This document shows positions 15,719 to 24,000 of a stretch of 64,000 bases of DNA, piece by piece. Source of the stretch: Thalassococcus halodurans (GTDB lineage Bacteria > Pseudomonadota > Alphaproteobacteria > Rhodobacterales > Rhodobacteraceae); assembly GCF_900108225.1 (NCBI RefSeq), contig NZ_FNUZ01000009.1, forward strand, positions 1-64,000. The letters run 5' to 3'. Every line of letters begins with the position of its first letter. The first letter of the stretch is position 1. The notes below the pieces were generated by a model. It was not told the DNA's origin. It ran no database searches and saw only the letters and a program-made list of their open reading frames with translations. The position numbers and the translations under genes were made by a program.

Positions 15719-16930
15719 TCATTCTCGCCCCCAAGCCTTGTGGATCAATTCGGCGATTTCGTCGTTGACGTCGTTCAGGGAGGTCACTGCACGGTCATAA
15801 GTGGTTCGAACGAACTGAGAGCGCTCAACTTCGTAAAGCGTCTGTTTGGTGATCCCAGCGTCGGAGATCGCCGTCGATTTCAGTACAGGAGCCGAAAGCA
15901 TCTGGTTTGGAAACATCGCCTGGAGGAACCCGACCATCTGCTTTTGAGGACCATCTGTTGGCTCAAACCGCGTTACGAGGTAGCGGAACCACTTCAGGCG
16001 CATGTTTGCTCCGGCGTCACGGATCGTCTTCATGATCCCGCCCAGCATCAAAAGAAACTGGCTCATCGACATGACGTCCAGCATCTGAGGATGGACCGTC
16101 ACAATTACCGAGGAAGAAGCCGTCAGAGCAGTGAGCGTGAGGTAGCCCAGCTGAGGAGGGCAATCGATTACGACCACGTCATAGCGGTCATCAACTTCAC
16201 TGAGCGCCTTGGATATCCGAGTGAAGAAGGTGCGGCCCTCATGGGGATCGCTGCTCGTCAAAGCAACCGGCGTATCGTATTCGTACTCCTGAAGTTCGAG
16301 GCTTGCCGGAACGATGTCTAGGTTTGGGAAGTTTGTCGGCCGGATTACTTCAGAGATGGGCTTGCGCTCATCGTCATACCGGAGCGTCTCATAAAGCGAG
16401 GGCACGTTGTCGAGCTCAGGCTGGATACCGTGCAAAGCTGTTAGTGAGGCTTGAGGATCCAAGTCGATCGCAAGAACACGATGGCCCTTCAGCGCTAAAT
16501 GCTGAGCGAGATGAGCTGCGGTAGTGGTCTTTCCGCTGCCCCCTTTGAAGTTTACGACAGAAACAACGTGCAGTTCTTCGCCAGGCTGTCGATAGGGGAC
16601 ATAACGGCGCCTTCCGGGACGGCCATGCTTGTCCAGATAGGCTCTCAATTCCAGCATTTGCTCAGCCGAGTAGCTGCGCCTGCCGGAAGACGACGTTTCG
16701 GGCTCGGGGCCTTTGCCCTCGAGGTGAAGCTTCTTGATCGTCGATTGGGTCACGCCGAGATAGTAGGCAACCTCTGCCAGAGAGAACTGACGTAGACCTT
16801 TCTGGGCGTCTGGAGGATACTGTTCCTGTCGCAACATGTTGAGACGGTCAGAAATCAGCTCTCCCTGCTGAAGGATGATCTCGTCGAAGGGTTGATCCTT
16901 CGTATCAGCCTCAAAAGACCGTTGTCGCAT
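15719..16930 (-). CDS. repA: RepA, ParA-type partition ATPase
   Basis: 403 residues. The N-terminus carries a helix-turn-helix (FSLAEVAYYLGVTQSTIKKLHLEGKG, about 49-74), then a basic stretch. The ParA ATPase follows with the deviant Walker A KGGSGKTT (129-136), Walker A' VLAIDLDPQASLT, and Walker B VVVIDCPPQLGYLTL. RepA drives plasmid segregation with RepB and, with RepB, autorepresses the operon. It is the first gene of repABC. A short palindromic AGCGA/TCGCT element lies about 25 bp upstream of the start. Confidence 0.94.
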   Translation of the reverse strand: MRQRSFEADTKDQPFDEIILQQGELISDRLNMLRQEQYPPDAQKGLRQFSLAEVAYYLGVTQSTIKKLHLEGKGPEPETSSSGRRSYSAEQMLELRAYLDKHGRPGRRRYVPYRQPGEELHVVSVVNFKGGSGKTTTAAHLAQHLALKGHRVLAIDLDPQASLTALHGIQPELDNVPSLYETLRYDDERKPISEVIRPTNFPNLDIVPASLELQEYEYDTPVALTSSDPHEGRTFFTRISKALSEVDDRYDVVVIDCPPQLGYLTLTALTASSSVIVTVHPQMLDVMSMSQFLLMLGGIMKTIRDAGANMRLKWFRYLVTRFEPTDGPQKQMVGFLQAMFPNQMLSAPVLKSTAISDAGITKQTLYEVERSQFVRTTYDRAVTSLNDVNDEIAELIHKAWGRE

Positions 16931-17426
16931 CTGACTGCCCTCTAAATATCGCTTTTTCAGCGATTTCGCTCATTAAAGTGTCATCTACACGGAAAAATGA
17001 GTCTTAACAATGATTTTCGCCCGGCGGCTCGACCCCACCCAATCTGCCAGCGGGCCTAGATGCCTCGACAAACTGTAGTGATCACGGATGGCTCCTACCC
17101 AATATCTTGGGATGACCTGTCGTAAGCTCTGACTTCCAGCCAATTAGCGCGTCACATGACCACGACCGCAACCTTATGTTATTATTTATTTTTCCTCCAT
17201 TGCACGGCTGTCAAAATGCAAGAGGTACTAAGCCTTAAAGTGCGTGGGGGACGACGGAAAAGTCTTCTCCGAAACGGATTGCGTCATCATCTCCCTTATG
17301 CCCGATCAGCTTTCAGTTGCTTCCACCAAGCACACCAACCAGTGCGCGCCAACATGCAGGCAATGCATGTCAATGCGAAGGGACGCGGGGGGAAATCGGC
17401 TGGGTTGCCCCGGCCGATTCTTTGCG
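16931..17426. other. repABC upstream region
   Basis: About 500 bp between repA and the DUF736 gene. It should contain the repABC promoter (AT-rich patches near 16950-17010 and 17170-17200) and holds the third 16-bp repeat. I see no gene here; the open frames lack ribosome-binding sites and known motifs. Confidence 0.5.
17201..17216. repeat. Third partition-site-like repeat
   Basis: An exact third copy of TGCACGGCTGTCAAAA, about 270 bp upstream of the repA start and in the same orientation as the pair at 15672-15712. Distal copies upstream of repA are known for repABC centromeres. Confidence 0.6.
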
Positions 17427-17765
17427 TCACGCGGCGTCTTTGGGGCCCCAGGGGATGACGGCCTGCAGGGACAGATCGTCCTGGTTCGCGGCCTTGCCGA
17501 GGTTGGCGTTGAAGCCGTGGTCGCGGATGGTCAGCGTGTAGTAGTCGGCGCCGGTCTCCTTGCTCTGCTTTTTCCAGATACCGCCGCACTCGACCAGCTT
17601 GCCGCGCGGGGAACGGCCGAGGACGCGGTGCGTGGGGGCCATCGGGTTCGCGCTCGCGACGGGTTCGACCGTGATGTCGAGGTCGAAGGTCAGGGTCGAG
17701 ATGGAGCCGACGCCCTTGGCGGTTTCGATGTCGGCGCTGGTGAATTTGATGCAGTTCGTGGTCAT
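17427..17765 (-). CDS. DUF736 family protein
   Basis: 112 residues, ATG at 17765-17763 preceded by GGAGAAGAGC. The protein is small and beta-rich with the family core: STLTFDLDITVEPV (about 23-36), THRVLGRSPRGKLVECGGIWKK (45-66, split by one Gly-Arg turn), and DYYTLTIRDHGFNANLG (74-90). DUF736 proteins are plasmid-encoded with no established function; abundance and genetic context suggest roles in DNA processing or conjugation. Its first 19 residues and leader are duplicated at the window start, so the plasmid carries at least two related loci. Confidence 0.85.
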   Translation of the reverse strand: MTTNCIKFTSADIETAKGVGSISTLTFDLDITVEPVASANPMAPTHRVLGRSPRGKLVECGGIWKKQSKETGADYYTLTIRDHGFNANLGKAANQDDLSLQAVIPWGPKDAA

Positions 17766-18014
17766 TGCTCTTCTCCTTGTTTGCGTTGCAATGATGGTCA
17801 CTTTGCAGCTGGCCAAGGCCCGGCCACACCGAAGGCGAAGCGTGAGCTGGAGAGGGGCAGGCGCCGGTCTTTTTGCTGCGCGAGGAAAGACCCGCAGGGT
17901 CAGGGGAAAAAGATCGGCGACAACCTTTGTGGACGGGACGACAGCTGCGACCAGCATGTCATGCAACTCAGACATTGGGAGAAGTGCGGTGGCCGCGAAG
18001 GAAGGTGGGTGAAC
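17707..18014. repeat. Direct repeat copy B (DUF736 start plus leader)
   Basis: The partner of the repeat at 1-306, with scattered substitutions and small indels. It holds the 5' end of the DUF736 gene and about 250 bp of leader. A minus-strand frame starting SELHDMLVAA is open in both copies, but most differences between copies change amino acids, so it is probably not a gene under selection. Confidence 0.85.
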
Positions 18015-18326
18015 TGCCGACAACTAAGAACGCCGAAACGATCCTTTCACAGTCACACCTGATCTTTCGATACATACCACGACCCGTCGCAACGCAACAC
18101 CGGCCCGTCTTGAGGTCCTCGGTCGAGTTACCAATGGCCTAGAGCAGAAAGTGATCTCACAGGCTGGAGAAGTTGAAATGCCCAGGCGAGGACGCGCACA
18201 TCTTTTCCCGACAGCTTCAATCCCGGCCGCGTTGCGAACTTCGAAGATGTCCCGTATGGCAGCGCAAAACTGAGCAAACGACGTGTGCGACTCGGAAGAT
18301 CAGGCAAACGCCCGAGCCCGCTCCAA

Positions 18327-18344
18327 TCCCGACACGTGTCGGGA
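18327..18344 (+). promoter_or_regulatory. 18-bp perfect palindrome overlapping a start codon
   Basis: TCCCGACACGTGTCGGGA is perfectly self-complementary, and its last base is the A of the ATG of the gene at 18344. It could be an operator blocking transcription or, in RNA, a hairpin hiding the start codon. Confidence 0.6.
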
Positions 18345-18700
18345 TGAGTGAAGAGGATAAGCAGTTGGACGGCGCAACACAGAATGTGGTCACCGAGGAT
18401 GGCCTGCGCGATCTGCTCTCAGATGGCTACCTCATCGAGGTGATCTGCAACCAGACTGCCGAGAAGCGCCATAACAGTTGGTATGGCGCGTGGATCGTGC
18501 ACGCGGTGACGAAGGACGGCCAGGACGCGAAGATGCTTGTCACGAGCCGCAGCGTCTTCAAATTGCGCGAGTTCAAGACGATCGTCGGATTGGTCAGTTT
18601 CCTGGCCGAAATGGGGCGCCTTTCGGCGAACATCCCGCTGATCCCGGGACGACGTGAGCGTCACGAGGCTTTTGGAAGTCCCGCGACAGCGACAAACTAG
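18344..18700 (+). CDS. Small conserved-looking protein, unrecognised
   Basis: 118 residues from the ATG at 18344; the frame is open upstream to 18173, but that part is low in coding character. The protein has an acidic start (MSEEDKQLDGATQ), a central ICNQTAEKRHNSWYGAWIVHAV, and a Ser/Arg-rich KMLVTSRSVFKLREFKTIVGLVSFLAEMG (split here by a helix break after VTSR). No signal peptide or membrane helix is visible. The start overlaps an 18-bp palindrome with no normal Shine-Dalgarno, suggesting special control. I do not recognise the family; its position beside the DUF736/repABC block suggests a plasmid maintenance protein. Confidence 0.6.
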   Translation: MSEEDKQLDGATQNVVTEDGLRDLLSDGYLIEVICNQTAEKRHNSWYGAWIVHAVTKDGQDAKMLVTSRSVFKLREFKTIVGLVSFLAEMGRLSANIPLIPGRRERHEAFGSPATATN

Positions 18701-18815
18701 AAATACTCATCCACACACTCAGCAGTCTGACAGACCAAATCCTGCAATACTGCGCACCTCCGCGAACTCAAAGTGCGAACCGCACTGGGCGCTCTGACTG
18801 ATGTCATTGTAGAAC

Positions 18816-18831
18816 CGGGGCCTAAGCCCCG
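18816..18831 (-). terminator. Hairpin at the 3' end of the DUF2493 gene
   Basis: CGGGGC (18816-18821) and GCCCCG (18826-18831) form a 6-bp GC stem with a CTAA loop that includes the DUF2493 stop codon. No T-tract follows, so termination is uncertain. Confidence 0.35.
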
Positions 18832-19733
18832 ATCCTCTTGATGCGGATCCCGAGCTTGCGGGCCTTGTCGACGATGTTCTCTGTGATACCCGAACCTGGG
18901 GTGGCGATCAGCCCTTGGGGCATGGTCTCCAGCATCTTGTCATTGCGCTTGAAGGGGGCGGCCTTCCCGTGGCTCTTCCAGTCGGGCCTGAAGACCACCT
19001 GGGTGACACCTCGGGTATCTGCCCAGCGGGCCGCGATCATCTCGGCGCCTTTGGGCGTGCCACCGTGCAAGAGCACCATGTCGGGGTATTTCGCAAGGGT
19101 GGCATCGAGGACGGACCAGATCAGGTCGTAGGCCTGATAGTCGCCGCCCGAAAAAGCGATCCGTGTGCCTTCGGGGCAGTGCACCTCGGTCTCCTTGCGG
19201 CGCTTGGCCGAGAGATAGGCCCGACTGTCCACCACGGCGGAGATCAGACCCCGATGCGAGACCTTGGATCCGGTGCGGGGCAGCCAGGGCGAACCGGTGG
19301 CGGCCGAGAAATGGTCCACGGCCAGATCGCGCATCTGCTCGAAAGCGTCGCGATGGTCCCAGAGCTTCAGCCCGATCATCTGGAGGCGTTCCAGCTCGAC
19401 CGAGGCGACCTCAGAGCCGTCCTGGATCGCGAGGCTTTCCCGGACCTCGAATTCGTTGTCGTCGAGAAGCTTCTGGATATGGGTCAGCCGGCGATGGAAG
19501 ATCGAGGTGAGGGACCAGAGCATCTCTTCAATATTGTCCTCCAACTGGCTGCCGGTGAGGAGGCCGATGGTGGTCTCAAAGAGGGTCGCCATGGCGAGTT
19601 CGACCTCGTCGGGTTGGGGCAGGGGGCGATGATCGGTCTCGCCGGGTCCCGGTGTTGCGCCGTGAAGTGCGAGGTGGTCGAGGATGGCGGAGGTCACGCC
19701 GGTCTCCTCTTGGATGTCTGTCTGATGGGGCAT
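18822..19733 (-). CDS. DUF2493 (SLOG-type) protein
   Basis: 303 residues from the ATG at 19733-19731; an upstream frame extension is Arg/Pro-rich and rejected. The C-terminal 120 residues carry the DUF2493 Rossmann-like fold: GTRIAFSGGDYQAYDLIWSVLD, ILLHGG-like VLLHGGTPKGAEMIAARWA, then VVFRPDWKSHGKAAPFKRNDKML and a C-terminal GLIATPGSGIT. The N-terminal half is helical. SLOG proteins bind nucleotides or nucleotide sugars; this plasmid family lacks an assigned role. It belongs to the conserved plasmid module with the Toprim and SBNO genes just upstream. Confidence 0.85.
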   Translation of the reverse strand: MPHQTDIQEETGVTSAILDHLALHGATPGPGETDHRPLPQPDEVELAMATLFETTIGLLTGSQLEDNIEEMLWSLTSIFHRRLTHIQKLLDDNEFEVRESLAIQDGSEVASVELERLQMIGLKLWDHRDAFEQMRDLAVDHFSAATGSPWLPRTGSKVSHRGLISAVVDSRAYLSAKRRKETEVHCPEGTRIAFSGGDYQAYDLIWSVLDATLAKYPDMVLLHGGTPKGAEMIAARWADTRGVTQVVFRPDWKSHGKAAPFKRNDKMLETMPQGLIATPGSGITENIVDKARKLGIRIKRIGA

Positions 19734-20032
19734 TGTCTGGTTCCTCTGTTTGATCTGACCCGATTTGGATGGGGCGATGTCAGGACCGGCGGCGACCGGG
19801 CCGCATCCGTCAGGATCGGAGCGAAGCGGAGAATGTGACCCGGACCGGAAAATTGGTCCCGCGAGGAATGCCCTGAAAGGGGAGGGGAATTTTCCGGGTA
19901 GCGGGCGCATTGCTGCCCGGGCGAGGGGCACTCAGCCCCGACCCGCTGGTCCATCGCTCCCCTTGTCCAAACGGGATCAGATCGAACCGGCGGAACCTTT
20001 GCCCTGTCGGACATCAATGGGTAGGCAGGCGG
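19734..20032. other. 300-bp gap between DUF2493 and Toprim genes
   Basis: GC-rich, no convincing ORF. It includes repeated CCCGAC/GGGAG stretches such as CCGGACCGG, and probably contains the DUF2493 promoter and leader. No clear motif is identified. Confidence 0.4.
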
Positions 20033-21079
20033 TCATCCGCCCCCAATCTCCAGACCTTGCGCTTTCATGGCCTCTAAAAGGGACCGGCGCAGCGCATCCT
20101 TGCCAAGTGCCCGCAGATCGTCGTTGAAATCGCCCATTGCCGGCACGAGATCACCACAGGCAATTCCTCGCGATTCCAGTTGGTTACGCAATCTCTTTGA
20201 TGCATTGCGTCCTGCTTCATCATTGTCCCGCGCGATCCAGATACGCTTGATCCCCGGCGGCGGGATGAAGAGGCCGAGATGGGTGGCGGTGAGACAAGAC
20301 GCGAGGTCGAACTCAAGCAGAGCCGTGCCAACCGAAAGGGTGTTCTCGAGACCTTCGCCGACGATGAGATCAGTGCGCCCGGTGCCAGACCAGAAGCGGA
20401 TGGCATGGCCATGAAGCTGCCCAAGGATCCGCTTCGGGTTCTCGATCGCGGCCAGACCGCCGGTGGAGGGGTCGAGATAGGTGCGCGCGCAGCCAGTGAT
20501 CTGGCCCCGATTGTCCGTGATCTTCGCCAGCAGGGCAGGGGCTCTGTGCGGCGGATCAGGCCCGTCCTCGCCGTGGCGCAGGAAGACCTGCGGGTGATAG
20601 CGGAGCGCTGGACCGAAGCGCGAGATCCCGCGCCCCTGCAAATAGGTGGCCGCCAGAGTGCCGAGGACCGGCTTGCCTGCGGCAAAGAGCTTCCGCGCCC
20701 GCGCGATGCGTTTGCTGGAGGCTGCATCCGGGCGCTCAGCCTTTCGGGTTTCACGAGGTACGGCAGCGCAGGGGGCCTCGCCGAGAAAGGACTGCGCCTC
20801 CCTCAGCGTTTCCTTGAGCGTGACCGAACCAAGCCGTTCCTGCAGCAGGTCTATCAGATCGCCATATTGCCCCGTCGCAAAGTCGGCCCAGGATCCGGCC
20901 TTGCGCCCACCTTGAGCTTGCAGCCGGATGGCGAGGCTTTGACCTTTGGCCCCCGAGGTATCGCCAACCTGCCAATAGTTGCCCTGCTTGCGCCCCTCGG
21001 GGAAATACTGGCGGCAGAAGCTCTCGGCCCGATCTGCCAGATCGGCCGAGAGGTCTGCGATGCTGCGCCGCGCGTTCAT
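20033..21079 (-). CDS. Toprim-domain primase-like protein (DUF7146 type)
   Basis: 348 residues. The N-terminal domain (YFPEGRKQGNYWQVGDTSG, ARGQ-like GAKGQSLAIRL, then WADFATGQYGDLIDLL) resembles the zinc-less primase N-region of plasmid Toprim proteins. The C-terminal Toprim part has LIVGEGLENTLSVGTAL (catalytic Glu, about 235) and RIWIARDNDEAGRNASKRL (the DxD pair, about 290). It probably makes primers or processes nucleic acid for plasmid transfer or replication. Its 5' start overlaps the end of the large helicase gene by 4 nt (ATGA), so the two are translationally coupled. Confidence 0.85.
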   Translation of the reverse strand: MNARRSIADLSADLADRAESFCRQYFPEGRKQGNYWQVGDTSGAKGQSLAIRLQAQGGRKAGSWADFATGQYGDLIDLLQERLGSVTLKETLREAQSFLGEAPCAAVPRETRKAERPDAASSKRIARARKLFAAGKPVLGTLAATYLQGRGISRFGPALRYHPQVFLRHGEDGPDPPHRAPALLAKITDNRGQITGCARTYLDPSTGGLAAIENPKRILGQLHGHAIRFWSGTGRTDLIVGEGLENTLSVGTALLEFDLASCLTATHLGLFIPPPGIKRIWIARDNDEAGRNASKRLRNQLESRGIACGDLVPAMGDFNDDLRALGKDALRRSLLEAMKAQGLEIGGG

Positions 21080-24000
21080 GCGGCGGCATTCGCAGCGTTT
21101 GCGCCAACCGGATGCTCGCCGAGCACGCGCGCCAGCACGTCAATGCCGTCCACCGGGATGAACACCCGCGTCTTCCACTGGATCACCTCGGTGAAGCAGC
21201 CCAAAGCCTTCAAACCGGGCAGGGCCGCACCGGACGCGCCGATCAGCTCACATCTCGGCTGCCCCATCACGAGCGACCGGCGCAACTGGTAACCGCCGAG
21301 CAAGCTGAGGGTCGTCTTTGCGTCCATCACCGCGCCGAACACCTCCTGCGGTGCCATCTCGATCTGACAATCGAGACCGAGGCGCGCGTAGACATTGAGA
21401 AGCTGATCCTGGCTGACCAGACGGCCGATGGCGCGTTCCCCATCCTCGGTCTGCAGGCGATAGATGCGCATGTTGTCAGCGGGCAGCCGATCCCAGATCG
21501 GCAGGAGCAGCCCGCAGATCAGCGTGATCTTCGAGGTGGTGAACTCCGGCACGGCGGCGACTTCGGTCTGCCAGAGATGTTCGAACATCGAGTCATCAAT
21601 CTCCTCCCAATGCGAGGTCGAAAATTCGCTGGCCGCGAGGATCTCGGTTCCCATGGGCCGCAGCAGTTTCACCCGCAGGATCGGCACACCGTCTTCGTCC
21701 ATGAAGGCGGGCGCCTTCACCATCAGCGCCGCGCGTTTGGAGGTCGTGTTCCAGCAGAGCGTCGCGCCCTCTGTGTTTGCGCAGATCGATTTGACCCGGG
21801 GCAGGGCGAGAGGATCGTTGCGGTCTGTGCGCTCCACGGTCAGCGCAGTGGCCGTCGCCCCCGTCGCCTCATGCTCGAAGATGACCTTGCGATCGACGAT
21901 CTCGAACTTCTCCGCGCGCAGGGTCTCGAGGCCGACATCCAGCGTGCCCGCCTGCCGCGCGTCTTCGATGATCGCCGAGAGGAACCCGCCGAAGGCCTCG
22001 AAAATTGCGTCTTGCACGTCAATCCTCAGAGCAAGGCAGCGGTTCAGGAACTGCTGGATCGGCGGCAGGGTTTCCTTCATCGTGCCGTCCGCGTCATCGA
22101 GCGTCAGCCCGGTCATCTCCTGGAATTTGGCGTAGGAGCAGGCGTCAATCTTGCCCGCGCGCAGCTTGTAGAAGAACTGGCGCCGCGCCGCGCGTGCGTA
22201 AGGGCTTTCGAGGTTGTCCTCGGCGCGAAACATGTTCTGACCGCCGGTCTCGCGTTGCCCCTTGGTGATCGCCCCGAGCGTGTCGAGGCGGCGCGCGATG
22301 GTGGAGAGGAACCGCTTCTCGCCTTTCACATTGGTGGCCACCGGCCGGAACAGCGGCGGCTGCACCTGATTGGTGCGATTGGTGCGCCCGAGCCCCTGGA
22401 TGGCATTGTCGGCCTTCCAACCGGGCTCGAGCAGGTAATGCACCCGGAGGCGCTGGTTCTTTGCCCCAAGGTCGGCGTGATAGCTGCGCCCGGTGCCACC
22501 TGCATCTGAGAAGATCAGGATGCGTTTGGCGTCATCCATAAAGGCCTGAGTCTCGCCGAGGTTGGAGGAGGCGGGGCGGTTCTCGACCTTGAGCCGCCCT
22601 TCGCGCGTTTTCACGATGCGCCGCTTGCGCCCCGTGACCTCGGCCACCGCATCGCCGCCAAAATGCCAGAGGATCTGGTCGAGCGCGCCCTGCACCGGGG
22701 CGAGGGCACCCAAGTGCTCGATCAGATCGTCCCGCCGCCGCTCCGCTTCGCGGCAGATGATGGGATTGCCGTCAGCATCGAGGGCGGGGCGCGACCGCAG
22801 ATCGCCGTTCTCGTCGGTGTAGGGCTCGAAAAGCTGCGTCGGGAAGCTGTGCATCAGGTAGTCCATGATGTTTTCACGCGGTGTAAAATCGACCTGCAGA
22901 TCGTCCCAGTCCGAGGCCGGAATCTCCTCGAGACGGCGTTCCATCACCGCTTCGCTGGTCGAGACGACCTGAATCACTGCAGAATGCCCCGCCGCCAGAT
23001 CCGCCTCGATCGCGCGGATAAGCGAGGGGCATTTCATGGCGGTGATGAGATGGTTGAAGAAGCGCTGTTTGTTGCTCTCGAAGGCCGAACGCGCGGCGGA
23101 TTTTGCCTGGGCGTTCAGCGTGCCGGTCTCGGAGGAGATGCCAGACGCCTGAAGCGCGGCCTCAAGATTGGTGTGGATGATCTGGTAGGCATCGGCATAG
23201 CTGTCGTAGATCGCGATCTGAGGGGGCGTCAGGTCGTGCACCAGCATCTCGTATTCGACCCCGGCGTAGGAGAGCGAGCGTGCCAGATATAGCCCGAGCG
23301 CCTTCAGGTCGCGCGAGATCATCTCCATGGCGGCAATACCCCCGGCCTCCATCGCGGCGACAAACTCTGCACGTGTCACGAAGGGGAAATCGCCAGTGCC
23401 CCAGAGCCCGAGGCGGGAGGCATAGGCGAGATTGCCGACGACCGTGGCCCCGGTGGCCGAGACATAGAGGACGCGTGCATCAGGCACAGCGTTTTGCAGT
23501 GCGAGGCCAGCGAGGCCCTGCTGTGAGGCCTTCTTGTCGCCGCGGTCGGACTTTTCGCCAGCAGCATTGGCCATGGCGTGGCTTTCATCAAAAGCGATGA
23601 CCCCGTCGAACCCTGCGCCGAGCCAGGACGTCACCTGGTCGAGACGGGAGGCTTTGCCTTCCCGCTCGGCGGAGCGCAGCGTGGCGTAGGTGACGAAGAG
23701 GATGCCTTCGGGCAGGCGGATGTCGCTCCCTTGGCGGAATTTCGAGAGCGGCACGATATCGCTTTCACGCCCCCCGAGGGCCATCCAGTCGCGCCGCGCA
23801 TCTTCGATGAGCTTGTCGCTCTTCGAGACCCAAACGGCCCGGCGGCGCCCTTTGAGCCAGTTGTCGAGAATGATGCCCGCCACCTGCCGCCCCTTGCCGC
23901 AGCCGGTGCCATCGCCCAGGAACCAGCCCTTGCGCAGACGGAAGGCACCTTCGTCACCCTCCGCCGCGGCCATAAGCTGACCCTCGATCTCCCCGCGCTT

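Noticed and set aside
17766-18014. Small minus-strand gene starting SELHDMLVAA in both repeat copies
   Set aside because: Open in both copies, but most differences change residues, the 3' ends diverge, and no ribosome-binding site was seen.
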